Source: Collinsella sp. OM04-5 (GTDB lineage: Bacteria > Actinomycetota > Coriobacteriia > Coriobacteriales > Coriobacteriaceae). From it: a DNA stretch of 40,010 bases. The translations under genes and the position numbers were made by a program. Of this stretch, positions 1 through 7,819 are shown in pieces; within the stretch, counting starts at the first letter, position 1, and each line of letters begins with the position of its first letter. The notes under the pieces are model-generated. The model saw nothing but the letters and a program-made list of their open reading frames with translations. It searched no databases and was not told where the DNA came from. The stretch covers positions 279-40,288 of the forward strand of contig NZ_QSUU01000018.1 of assembly GCF_003439125.1 (NCBI RefSeq). The letters are read 5' to 3'.

Positions 1-21
1 GCCGTCATCGAGATTGAAGGA

Positions 22-51
22 GGGGGAGGCCTCGCGGCCTCCCCCTTTTTT
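22..51 (+). terminator. Rho-independent terminator of an off-window upstream gene
   Basis: A perfect 10-bp stem (22-31 with 36-45, GGGGGAGGCC/GGCCTCCCCC) with the tetraloop TCGC is followed by six T (46-51). It separates whatever lies to the left from coaE. Confidence 0.9.
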
Positions 52-119
52 GCGTTTAATAGAGAGCTGTAATACAAGAACTCGCCTTCGTTTAGCTTGT
101 CTTACTGTTTGGCTGTATT

Positions 120-150
120 TTGAGTCCTTCTTTTGTATTTGCGCGATAAT
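120..150 (+). promoter_or_regulatory. Candidate coaE promoter
   Basis: GATAAT (145-150) matches five of six -10 bases. A possible -35, TTGAGT (120-125), lies 19 bp upstream, which is slightly long. It lies just upstream of the coaE start, after the terminator at 22-51. The assignment rests on sequence similarity only. Confidence 0.35.
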
Positions 151-178
151 AACTCCCATTGGCGTTAGGGAGGACTTG

Positions 179-820
179 ATGTTTACCGTTTTTGTCTTGG
201 GCAATATTGCTTCGGGTAAGTCGACTGCCTGCCGCTATCTCGAATCTCATGGCGCCATGCTTATCGATCTGGATGAGCTTGCCAAATCGCTGTACGTGCC
301 GGGGTCGGATATCGTCAATGCTCTTGCTGAAGAGTTTGGCTGGGATATTTTGGACGAGGAGGGCGGCGTTCGACGTAACATCCTCGCTTCTCGAGCTTTT
401 GTCTCTCCTGATGCGGTTGCAAGGCTCAATAGCATTGTGCACCCCGTTCTCGTTGAGCAGCTTTCGCTGAGGATTCTCGATCCTGTCTGCTGTACGGTTT
501 CGTCTCCCCGCTATCCCTTCGCTGCGGTCGAAGTATCTGCTCCGACTGGCTTTGAGGACGCCTTTGGCCTTGCGGATGAAATTATGGTTGTTAGTGCTCC
601 TTTGGCGGTCCGTCGCGAACGTGCCATTCACCGTGGTATGGAGCCATCCGATTTTGATGCTCGCTGCGCTTGCCAACCCGATGAGTCTTCGCTTTGCCGT
701 CTCGCCACAACCGTGATTGATAACGCAGCGGGCGACAACACGCTCTTTGAACAACTGGATGCATGGCTTGCTCGCCATGGCCTTATGGACGCTACGAATA
801 AGGGGGCGACAGATGCCTAA
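179..820 (+). CDS. coaE: Dephospho-CoA kinase
   Basis: CoaE phosphorylates the 3'-hydroxyl of dephospho-CoA in the last step of coenzyme A synthesis, in the cytosol. The 213-aa product, about the usual length, opens with a P-loop, GNIASGKST, at residues 8-16. The family segments DLDELAKSLYVPG, the R-N-I-L-A-S-R-A-F stretch and LNSIVHPVL follow, and a C-terminal VIDNAAGD resembles the conserved VI-x-N-x-G. The middle of the protein is more divergent than in model CoaE. ATG 179 was chosen because AGGGAGG (167-173) lies 5 nt before it and the P-loop falls at the expected place; the frame stays open upstream but lacks similarity. The 3' end overlaps the next gene by 8 nt, so the two are probably co-translated. 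Codon use is more AT-rich than in the glycolytic genes of this window. Confidence 0.88.
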   Translation: MFTVFVLGNIASGKSTACRYLESHGAMLIDLDELAKSLYVPGSDIVNALAEEFGWDILDEEGGVRRNILASRAFVSPDAVARLNSIVHPVLVEQLSLRILDPVCCTVSSPRYPFAAVEVSAPTGFEDAFGLADEIMVVSAPLAVRRERAIHRGMEPSDFDARCACQPDESSLCRLATTVIDNAAGDNTLFEQLDAWLARHGLMDATNKGATDA

Positions 821-1394
821 GACGCGTTTCTTTACGTGGTATCGCTTTGTGCCGCTGGCTCTCGTTTTCGTCTTTGGCCTTATCTCGCTCGTTTACTCGT
901 GTGCTCCCGCCGCTTTCTTTAAACCGCTTTATCCGATTGACTATGAGGCGTATGTAAAGCAGTCCAGTATTTCGCATAATCTCGATCCGTATCTGGTGTG
1001 TGCCGTCATCAAGTCGGAATCAAACTGGGATCCCGAGGCGGAATCCAACCAGGGCGCCCAAGGTCTCATGCAGCTTATGCCTGAAACCGCTCAGGATATG
1101 ATCGCCAAGGGCCTTGTCGACGGGGACGAGTATTCTGCCGATAACCTGAATGACCCCGCTACGAATATCGAATTTGGGTGCGCGTACCTCTCGTACCTGC
1201 TGACGTATTTCAATGGCTCGACGGATAGTGCTATTGCTGCTTACAATGCCGGAATGGGCAATGTCGATGGGTGGGCGCAGCAAAACACATCGCTCCACAA
1301 CGCGATTACCTTCCCCGAGACACAAGCCTATTTGATTCGTGTCAATAATGCCTGGGTTCGCTATAAGACCCTCTATCCCGACCGGTTCGTATAG
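813..1394 (+). CDS. Membrane-anchored lytic transglycosylase (GH23, SLT domain)
   Basis: This enzyme would cleave the MurNAc-GlcNAc bond of peptidoglycan with formation of 1,6-anhydroMurNAc. The product has 193 aa. A hydrophobic segment at about residues 9-28 is an uncleaved signal anchor, or a signal peptide, placing the rest outside the membrane. The SLT domain follows: the SESNWDPEAES segment carries the expected catalytic Glu (ESxxxP/A-type motif), then GAQGLMQLMPETA, the NIEFGCAYLSYLL helix and AIAAYNAGMGNV, all GH23 hallmarks. The start ATG 813 lies inside the end of coaE, in the 8-nt overlap ATGCCTAA, with a G-rich Shine-Dalgarno sequence at 800-806. The family is clear. The exact cellular role (septal remodelling, secretion, turnover) cannot be read from the sequence. 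Confidence 0.87.
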   Translation: MPKTRFFTWYRFVPLALVFVFGLISLVYSCAPAAFFKPLYPIDYEAYVKQSSISHNLDPYLVCAVIKSESNWDPEAESNQGAQGLMQLMPETAQDMIAKGLVDGDEYSADNLNDPATNIEFGCAYLSYLLTYFNGSTDSAIAAYNAGMGNVDGWAQQNTSLHNAITFPETQAYLIRVNNAWVRYKTLYPDRFV

Positions 1395-1445
1395 GACTAT
1401 GCCTGCCGCCTGCGTATACTGCAGATATATGAGTTAGGAGTATCC

Positions 1446-3686
1446 ATGGCGGATTTTGAAGTTGAGCGTGTTGGCGGAGAGCTCAAACGTTTTGGCGTTG
1501 AGGGCTCTGATGTGCCGTTTAAGGTCGTGTCTCCCTATGAGCCTGCAGGTTCCCAGCCGAAGGCCATTGAGTCGCTTGTGAAGGGTGTGAGGGACGGAGA
1601 CCGCTATCAGGTTTTGCTTGGCGTGACCGGTTCGGGCAAGACCTTTACCATGGCCAAGACCATCGAAGCTCTCGGTAAGCCAACGCTGGTCATGGCCCCC
1701 AACAAAACCCTCGCCGCACAGCTTGCGAGCGAGCTCAAAGAATTCTTTCCCAACAACGCTGTGGTCTACTTCGTCTCGTACTACGACTATTATCAACCCG
1801 AGGCATATGTACCGCAGAGTGATACGTATATCGAGAAAGACTCGTCGATTAACGAAGAGGTCGAGATGTTGCGCCATCAGGCGACAGCATCGTTGCTTTC
1901 TCGACGCGATGTGATTGTCGTCGCATCGGTCTCGTGCATCTATGGCATCGGTTCTCCCGAGGACTATGCGGGCTTGGCACCAAACGTCGATAAGAAGGTG
2001 CCGCTCGAGCGCGATGACTTTATCCATGCGCTCATCGACATTCAATACGACCGTAATGACTATGACCTGGCGCGTGGTACGTTCCGCGTACGTGGCGATG
2101 TCGTCGATGTGTATCCGCCCTATGCGGAGCACCCGTTGCGGTTTGAGTTCTTTGGCGACGAGGTTGAGCTGATTGCCGAGATCGATGAGGTTACCGGTGA
2201 GATGTTGCGTGAGTACGAAGCGATTCCCGTGTGGCCGGCTTCGCACTACGTGACCGAGAAGCCAAAGGTGAAGGCGGCCCTGAAATCGATCAGCGAAGAA
2301 TGCGAAAAGCGCGTGGCGGAGCTCAAAGCGACCGACAAGTTGCTCGAGGCACAGCGCCTGCAGCAGCGGACCGATTATGACCTCGAGATGCTCGAGACGA
2401 TGGGCTTTTGCAACGGCATCGAGAACTACTCGCGCCATCTGGATGGACGTAAACCGGGCGAGCCGCCGTTTACCTTGATTGACTACTTTCCCAAGGACAT
2501 GCTCTGCATCATCGACGAGAGCCATGTGACGGTGCCGCAGATTCGCGGTATGCACGAAGGCGACCGATCGCGTAAAGTGACCCTGGTGGAGCATGGTTTT
2601 CGCCTGCCCTCGGCGCTCGACAACCGTCCGCTTCGCTTCGATGAGTTTGAGGCGAGGATCCCGCAGTTCATCTACGTTTCGGCTACGCCGGGTGACTATG
2701 AGTTGCGCGTGAGTCAAAACGATGTTGAACAGATTATTCGACCGACCGGCCTGCTCGATCCCAAAATCGACGTTCGTCCGGTCCGAGGCCAGATTGACGA
2801 TCTTGAGGACGAGATTCGCGAGCGCGTGGCCCGCAAGGAGCGCGTGCTGGTGACCACGCTGACCAAGCGCATGGCCGAGGATCTGACCGATCACCTGCTC
2901 GATGCCGGCATTAAGGTCAACTACATGCACTCCGATACGGCGACGATGGACCGTGTCGAGATTCTGCGAACGTTGCGCGAGGGCAAGATCGATGTTTTGG
3001 TTGGCATCAACTTGCTTCGCGAGGGTCTGGATCTTCCCGAGGTCTCGCTGGTGGCAATTCTCGATGCCGATAAGGAAGGTTTCTTGCGTAACCGCCGTTC
3101 GCTGATTCAGACGATTGGCCGTGCGGCCCGCAATGCCGACGGCGAAGTCATCATGTACGCCGACGTCGTGACCGATTCGATGAAAGAAGCCATCGAGGAG
3201 ACGCAGCGCCGTCGTGAGATCCAGATGGCCTACAACGAAGAACACGGCATTGTGCCCAAGACGGTGCACAAGGCCATCAACGATATTTCGAGCTTTATTG
3301 CCGAGGCCGAAAAGACCGTGGGGTCCAAGGGACGCTCGAAGGGCGACTCTCTGGGCCATGGTGCGTTCTATACACCCGATGAAAACGGCGAGGGCGAGGT
3401 GCCAGAGACGGTGACGCCTGAACAGACGCTTACCGAGCAGCTGGAAGGGCTGCCGCATGACGAGCTGGTGCGGATCGTCGAGACCATGGAAGAAGACATG
3501 CGTAATGCCTCCGCCGCCATGGACTTTGAGGAGGCGGCGCGCCTGCGTGATGCCGTCGTTCAGATTCGGGCGATGCTCGAGGGCGCGCCCGAGGACGAAA
3601 CGATTGAGCGCCTGCGCTCGCAGGCCCGCAAGGGTTCCACGTTCGCTTCGGGCAGAAAACGCCAGGGCGCGCGATTTAAGAAATAG
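1446..3686 (+). CDS. uvrB: UvrABC system protein B
   Basis: UvrB is the damage-verifying helicase-like subunit of nucleotide excision repair. UvrA loads it and it then recruits UvrC. The 746-aa protein has the Walker A motif GVTGSGKT (Lys65), the beta-hairpin segment with [17 protein letters not shown], the DEAH-like IDESH box, and helicase motifs V and VI ([22 protein letters not shown]). A C-terminal UVR domain ([10 protein letters not shown]) is the UvrC contact. It is longer than E. coli UvrB because of a low-complexity linker before the UVR domain and a basic tail. The start ATG 1446 has AGGAG at 1436-1440. It lies 51 bp after the transglycosylase; a -10-like TATACT (1415-1420) in the gap could give it its own transcript. 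No convincing LexA box was found here. Confidence 0.97.
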   Translation: MADFEVERVGGELKRFGVEGSDVPFKVVSPYEPAGSQPKAIESLVKGVRDGDRYQVLLGVTGSGKTFTMAKTIEALGKPTLVMAPNKTLAAQLASELKEFFPNNAVVYFVSYYDYYQPEAYVPQSDTYIEKDSSINEEVEMLRHQATASLLSRRDVIVVASVSCIYGIGSPEDYAGLAPNVDKKVPLERDDFIHALIDIQYDRNDYDLARGTFRVRGDVVDVYPPYAEHPLRFEFFGDEVELIAEIDEVTGEMLREYEAIPVWPASHYVTEKPKVKAALKSISEECEKRVAELKATDKLLEAQRLQQRTDYDLEMLETMGFCNGIENYSRHLDGRKPGEPPFTLIDYFPKDMLCIIDESHVTVPQIRGMHEGDRSRKVTLVEHGFRLPSALDNRPLRFDEFEARIPQFIYVSATPGDYELRVSQNDVEQIIRPTGLLDPKIDVRPVRGQIDDLEDEIRERVARKERVLVTTLTKRMAEDLTDHLLDAGIKVNYMHSDTATMDRVEILRTLREGKIDVLVGINLLREGLDLPEVSLVAILDADKEGFLRNRRSLIQTIGRAARNADGEVIMYADVVTDSMKEAIEETQRRREIQMAYNEEHGIVPKTVHKAINDISSFIAEAEKTVGSKGRSKGDSLGHGAFYTPDENGEGEVPETVTPEQTLTEQLEGLPHDELVRIVETMEEDMRNASAAMDFEEAARLRDAVVQIRAMLEGAPEDETIERLRSQARKGSTFASGRKRQGARFKK

Positions 3687-3689
3687 GGT

Positions 3690-3725
3690 ACAGGCCCCGC
3701 GCTTCTCGTTGAGCTCGGGGTCTGT
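3690..3725. terminator. Hairpin between convergent uvrB and the FAD oxidoreductase gene
   Basis: A 10-bp stem with one G-T wobble (3690-3699 ACAGGCCCCG with 3716-3725 CGGGGTCTGT) lies between two genes that converge. It probably ends transcription from both sides. The T tracts are weak on both strands. Confidence 0.55.
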
Positions 3726-3737
3726 GTCTTTAGTGTG

Positions 3738-5378
3738 CTAGAGGTCTGCAATCAGGGCTTCGGCGCACCGGATGCCATCAGTGGCGGCGCTCATGATGCC
3801 GCCGGCATATCCTGCTCCCTCGCCGCAAGGGTAGAGGCCTGGAGTCGCCACGGCGTGACACGCGCGATCTCGGGTGACGGTGACCGGGGAGCTCGAACGC
3901 GTCTCCACGCCGGTAAGCACGGCATCGGGACGGTCGTAGCCCCGTAGCTTTTTTCCGAGCAGGGGAATTCCCAGGCGAAGCGACTCGACGATATGCTGCG
4001 GCAGGGCTTCGTCAATTGCCGTCCAGGTCACACCGAGCGGATAGGTGGGCTTTACCTTTCCGGGCGCCTTACTGGCGCGTCCTGCGAGGAAATCTCCGAC
4101 GAGCTGTGCTGGTGCGTTCCAGTTGGAACCGCCCAGGCGATAGGCGGCCACCTCGCAGGCACGCTGGAGCTCGATGCCGGCGAGCGGGTCATTGTTGGGA
4201 AGGTCCTCAGGCGTGACGTTAACGAGCAGGGCGGCATTTGCGTTGCGTCCGTCGCGGGCATTGAGGCTGGCCCCGTTGACGCACAGGTGGCCCGGCTCGG
4301 AAGAGGCGGCGACAACCTGCCCACCGGGGCACATGCAAAACGAGAACACGCTGCGCCCGTTGGGGAGATGGGCGACAAGCTTGTAGGGGGCTGCTCCGAG
4401 GGCGGGATGTCCCGCCGAAGGGCCATATTGAGCGCGATCGATATCGAGCTGTGGGTGCTCGATGCGTACGCCCATGGCAAAGGTTTTTTGCGCGAGGGCT
4501 ACGCCATGGTCCTTGAGGAGCTCGAATACGTCGCGGGCGGAATGGCCGCAGGCAAGGATAAGGTGCTTCGTGGCGATTTGCTCAGTCGCGGCATGTTGAG
4601 ACGCCTGGACATCGATGCCGGTGATGGCGCCGGACGCGTCGGCGCGAATGTCAACGAGCTTTGTTCGATAGCGGACGACACCTCCGAGCCGTTCGATGCG
4701 CTGGGAAATATTGGTGACAACAGTGGGAAGGATGTCGGAGCCAATGTGCGGCTTGGCATCCCATAGAATGTCTCGGGGTGCACCCGCTTCGACGAAGGTG
4801 TCCAGGATAAGGCGATGGGCGGGATTTTTGGTTCCCGTATTGAGCTTGCCATCCGAGAAAGTCCCCGCACCGCCCAAGCCAAACTGGATATTGCTCTCGG
4901 GGTCGAGGGCGCGCTCCTTCAGAAAGAGGTCGATTGCCTGCGAGCGGCGAAGCGCTGGGTCGCCCCGTTCGATAAGCAAGGGCTTCAGACCTGCTTCGGC
5001 GAGGGTAAGTGCGGCGAAAAGGCCAGCGCATCCGGCGCCGACGACGACGGGGCGCTCTTTGGGCGCGCCGGAAACGGGGGAGGGGAATGAAGGCTCATTG
5101 TCGTCTATCGTGCGCACGTGTGAGCGGTCGCGCACAGCAACGCTGTCGAGCACTGTCTGCTCGATGTCTGGGCTCGTTAGCTCAACACGAAAGCTCAGGA
5201 TAAAATGAACGTCTCGTTTCTTGCGGGCATCGATGGACTTGCGGTGGAGCTCGATGGACTTGATCTCGGAGTCTTTGCAACGCAGGACGCGTTTGACGAC
5301 TCGCTTGCCAACGATAAGGCAAGCTTTTTCATCGCCGGCTTCATCGAGCGACGCATTGACTTGGGTGATTTCGATCAT
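3738..5378 (-). CDS. FAD-dependent oxidoreductase (COG2509 type)
   Basis: A 546-aa flavoprotein of the family usually annotated as NAD(P)/FAD-dependent oxidoreductase or FAD-dependent dehydrogenase; the substrate is not known. About 110 N-terminal residues, basic and rich in K and R (VGKRVVKRVLRCKDSEIKS), precede the Rossmann dinucleotide site VVVGAGCAGLFAAL (about residues 111-124) and the acidic LLIERG that ends the second beta strand. The C-terminal half has the family's GEGAGYAGGIMSAATDG segment, which closes over FAD. The start ATG at 5378 was chosen because AAGGAG lies 6 nt before it (plus-strand 5385-5390) and because the conserved N-terminal domain begins here. It is the last gene of the minus-strand set and has a terminator-like hairpin in front of its ribosome-binding site. 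Confidence 0.82.
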   Translation of the reverse strand: MIEITQVNASLDEAGDEKACLIVGKRVVKRVLRCKDSEIKSIELHRKSIDARKKRDVHFILSFRVELTSPDIEQTVLDSVAVRDRSHVRTIDDNEPSFPSPVSGAPKERPVVVGAGCAGLFAALTLAEAGLKPLLIERGDPALRRSQAIDLFLKERALDPESNIQFGLGGAGTFSDGKLNTGTKNPAHRLILDTFVEAGAPRDILWDAKPHIGSDILPTVVTNISQRIERLGGVVRYRTKLVDIRADASGAITGIDVQASQHAATEQIATKHLILACGHSARDVFELLKDHGVALAQKTFAMGVRIEHPQLDIDRAQYGPSAGHPALGAAPYKLVAHLPNGRSVFSFCMCPGGQVVAASSEPGHLCVNGASLNARDGRNANAALLVNVTPEDLPNNDPLAGIELQRACEVAAYRLGGSNWNAPAQLVGDFLAGRASKAPGKVKPTYPLGVTWTAIDEALPQHIVESLRLGIPLLGKKLRGYDRPDAVLTGVETRSSSPVTVTRDRACHAVATPGLYPCGEGAGYAGGIMSAATDGIRCAEALIADL

Positions 5379-5396
5379 CGAGGTCTCCTTAGATGC

Positions 5397-5428
5397 AAGA
5401 AAGAGGCCGCCCGGTGTCCCAGACGGCC
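5397..5428 (-). terminator. Terminator or attenuator hairpin before the FAD oxidoreductase gene
   Basis: Read on the minus strand, GGCCGTCTGG (5428-5419) pairs with CCGGGCGGCC (5414-5405) over 10 bp including two G-U wobbles, with the loop GACA. TCTTTCTT follows (5404-5397). It lies after the stop of the upstream flavoprotein gene and only a few nt before the Shine-Dalgarno of the downstream one. Either it trims read-through between the two genes or it acts as an attenuator. Confidence 0.65.
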
Positions 5429-5441
5429 CGAATGCGTTTTG

Positions 5442-5447
5442 ATTATA
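5442..5447 (-). promoter_or_regulatory. Candidate -10 box for the FAD oxidoreductase gene
   Basis: The minus strand reads a perfect TATAAT here. No good -35 hexamer is seen at 16-18 bp. A transcript starting from it would begin with the hairpin at 5428-5405. Confidence 0.35.
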
Positions 5448-5457
5448 GACTGCGCAG

Positions 5458-6729
5458 CTATAGGTTACTGGCAGCGCGAATGCCCGAAAGCCACGCCCAT
5501 GCAAGGTTGAAGCCACCGCAGTCGGCGTCGATATCGAGCGCTTCGCCGCAGACGCAAAGCGGGGCATAGGCTGCGCCGTTCGCGCGAAGGCCGGGTATCG
5601 AGACGGTCTCGATGGGTATGCCGCCACGTATGACCTGTGCCGAGCGCTCCTCGGCCGTTCCCTCGACAAGCAGTTTAAAGTGCTTGAGGATGGAGACCAG
5701 ATGGATGACGTCGTGCGACCCGGGGTGGCGCTGTTCGAATGCGGCGCAGACAACGCGAGAGAACTGCGGGGCGAGCATGCCGTCGAGCCAGCGGGGGTCG
5801 CGGGACGAAAAACCGCCGAGCAACGCAACTCGCTGGTTAAGCATATCGAGCAACTCGTCTTTGGAGAGGTCGGGGAAAACGTCGAGCAGAATCGTGTCGC
5901 CGCGCTGGACGCGACGGGAGAGGTTAAAGGCGGCAACGCCCGAGATGCCAAAGGTTCGGAAGAGCACTTCGCCGTCTTCGTGCCAGAGCTCCTCGTGATT
6001 GCGGGTGAGCGTCAAACGGGCGCGGACGCGCAGGCCATCCAGTGTCTTGAGCGCAGTCTGGTCGCCGAAGACCGATGCCGACACGGGGCAGAGGACGGGG
6101 CGCTGCGGTGTGAGGGGAAGGCTGAACGTCTTCGCGATGTCGGCAGGGCTGCCGCCCGTAGCGATAATCACGGCCTTTGCCTGCAAGGTCATGTTTTTGC
6201 GCGGGGTATCGGCGAGCGCCCTCCGAAGCGAGCGGAGCTCCGATTTTCGATCGCCGTGCTTTTTTGCCTTAAGCGCCCGTGCGGGACGGTCTATTTGGAG
6301 TGTCCAGCCCTCGGGAGCTTTGTGCGCCATGGCAACGTTGGCTCCGCAGATTAAGGTGACGCCCAGACGATCACAAACGTTGAGAAGCGCGTCGTGCACC
6401 GATTCGGCGCGGAGGGAGCGTGGGTACAGTCGACCTTCCTCGGAGGTCGTCATGATGCCCAGCGAGGAGAAGAAGCCCATAAGCTCTTGTTCGGGCCGGG
6501 GGCCCATGACGGATTCGACGAAAGCGGGATGGTTGTACCGCCGAGGATCAATCGATTCGTTTGAGAGATTGCAGCGGCCGTTGCCGGTCGCAAGGAGTTT
6601 AAGGCCGCAGGCGACATCGCGCTCAACGATGCAGGCGCTTTTGCCAGCGCGTGCGGCCGTGATGGCGGCGGCGAGACCCGAGGCCCCGCCGCCGATTACC
6701 AGGACGTCATAGAAGGCGCTCGTGTTCAC
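5458..6729 (-). CDS. BaiN/HI0933-family flavoprotein (aminoacetone oxidase-like)
   Basis: A 423-aa flavoprotein of the HI0933/COG2081 family, whose members are variously annotated as aminoacetone oxidase, BaiN or YhiN. It opens with the FAD Rossmann motif DVLVIGGGASGLAAAITAARAG at residues 8-29. The family signature LKLLATGNGRCNLSN follows, then IIATGG with SPADI, and a C-terminal GEALDIDADCGGFNLAWAWLSG that contacts FAD. BaiN proteins have been linked to bile-acid dehydroxylation in gut clostridia, but the sequence alone does not support that role here. The start is GTG at 6727-6729, directly abutting the mrp stop (TAAGTG). No strong Shine-Dalgarno sequence is seen, so translation is probably coupled to mrp. 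Confidence 0.82.
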   Translation of the reverse strand: MNTSAFYDVLVIGGGASGLAAAITAARAGKSACIVERDVACGLKLLATGNGRCNLSNESIDPRRYNHPAFVESVMGPRPEQELMGFFSSLGIMTTSEEGRLYPRSLRAESVHDALLNVCDRLGVTLICGANVAMAHKAPEGWTLQIDRPARALKAKKHGDRKSELRSLRRALADTPRKNMTLQAKAVIIATGGSPADIAKTFSLPLTPQRPVLCPVSASVFGDQTALKTLDGLRVRARLTLTRNHEELWHEDGEVLFRTFGISGVAAFNLSRRVQRGDTILLDVFPDLSKDELLDMLNQRVALLGGFSSRDPRWLDGMLAPQFSRVVCAAFEQRHPGSHDVIHLVSILKHFKLLVEGTAEERSAQVIRGGIPIETVSIPGLRANGAAYAPLCVCGEALDIDADCGGFNLAWAWLSGIRAASNL

Positions 6730-7560
6730 TTAGGCCTCGTCGGTCTCGTGCGGGGCGATGGCCTCGACGGCAGAGACGGCCTTGGGCAGCATGCCATCGG
6801 GCAGCGCGGTCTCGACCTCGCCCTTATCGCAGGCCTCGGCGAGTGACGGATTGATGGGAAGTTGACCCAAGATGTCGAGGTTGTAGCGCTCGGCGACTTC
6901 GGGGAGGTTGCTCTTACCAAAGACCTCGATCTTCTTGCCGCAGTCGGGGCACTCGATATAGCTCATGTTCTCGACAACGCCCAGAATGGGGACGTTCATC
7001 TTCTCGGCCATGTTGACTGCCTTGGCGACGATCATCGAGACCAAGTCTTGCGGGCTCGTGACGATGACGATGCCATCGACGGGCAGCGATTGGAAAACGG
7101 TGAGCGCGACGTCGCCCGTTCCCGGAGGCATATCGACCAGCAGGTAGTCGATGGGGCCCCACGAGGTCTCGCTCCAGAATTGCCTGATGGCGCCCGCTAT
7201 AACCGGGCCACGCCAAAGGACGGGATCGGTTTCGTTTTGGAGCAGCAGGTTGGAGCTCATGACCTTGACCCCGTGCTCGGAGATCTCGGGCAGCATAAGA
7301 TTGCCGAGAGCATGGACATGACGTCCGCTCATACCGAACATCTTGGGGATGGAGGGGCCGGTGATGTCGGCATCGAGGATGCCGACTTTGTTGCCGCGGC
7401 GGGCAAGCTCGGTGGCGATGGCACCGGTGACGAACGACTTGCCGACGCCGCCCTTGCCGGATAACACGGCGATAACGCGCTTGACTTCGGATAGCGTGTT
7501 CTCTTCAAATTCCTGCGGTGCGGTTTGTCCGCCGGCCGCCTGTGCGTGCTCGCAACCCAT
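6730..7560 (-). CDS. mrp: Mrp/ApbC/NBP35-type iron-sulfur carrier ATPase
   Basis: Mrp proteins are dimeric P-loop ATPases that hold a bridging [4Fe-4S] cluster and pass it to target apoproteins. The 276-aa product has the deviant Walker A SGKGGVGKS (residues 34-42), VDMPPGTGD as switch II, and the cluster-binding pair CPDC in MSYIECPDCGKK. The short N-terminus MGCEHAQ carries an extra Cys and His. The start ATG at 7560 is supported by AAAGGAG 6 nt upstream (plus-strand 7567-7573); the frame continues upstream without homology. It leads the minus-strand flavoprotein set and is divergent from uvrA. Known clients do not include the two flavoproteins, so any functional tie is inference. Confidence 0.92.
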   Translation of the reverse strand: MGCEHAQAAGGQTAPQEFEENTLSEVKRVIAVLSGKGGVGKSFVTGAIATELARRGNKVGILDADITGPSIPKMFGMSGRHVHALGNLMLPEISEHGVKVMSSNLLLQNETDPVLWRGPVIAGAIRQFWSETSWGPIDYLLVDMPPGTGDVALTVFQSLPVDGIVIVTSPQDLVSMIVAKAVNMAEKMNVPILGVVENMSYIECPDCGKKIEVFGKSNLPEVAERYNLDILGQLPINPSLAEACDKGEVETALPDGMLPKAVSAVEAIAPHETDEA

Positions 7561-7819
7561 ATCTGACTCCTTTGTATGCGTTGGGGCAAGGCCCCACGAT
7601 GTGACACGAGCGTCATTGTACCCTCGTTTGCGAACGTGAGCCATTTGTGATGCGCGGCTGGCGATCGATGGCATTCGAAAGCATGGGTCGGGCAGGCGAC
7701 GTGCGCGCGTCGGATAAATCAAAAGGTCTGCGAATCTTGTATCACGAACATCTGTGCGCGTTGAGTGCGCTAAACTCATCGACGGTGTGATTTGAAGTTA
7801 TAGGAGGCAAGGAGCTTCC
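7561..7819. other. Divergent intergenic region between mrp and uvrA
   Basis: These 259 bp separate the start codons of mrp (minus) and uvrA (plus), so both promoters should be here. A candidate LexA box lies at 7745-7758 and a -10-like TAAACT at 7771-7776 on the uvrA side. No gene, tRNA or repeat was recognised. Confidence 0.7.
7745..7758 (+). promoter_or_regulatory. Candidate LexA (SOS) box upstream of uvrA
   Basis: CGAACATCTGTGCG resembles the Gram-positive LexA operator CGAAC-N4-GTTCG, with one base of the second half-site different (GTGCG). It lies about 60 bp before the uvrA start and overlaps the -35 region of a possible -10, TAAACT (7771-7776). UvrA is a classical SOS gene, which supports the reading. 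Confidence 0.42.

Noticed and set aside
1380..1400. GTTCG near the end of the transglycosylase gene as a LexA half-site for uvrB
   Set aside because: The other half-site does not match CGAAC, and the sequence is coding.
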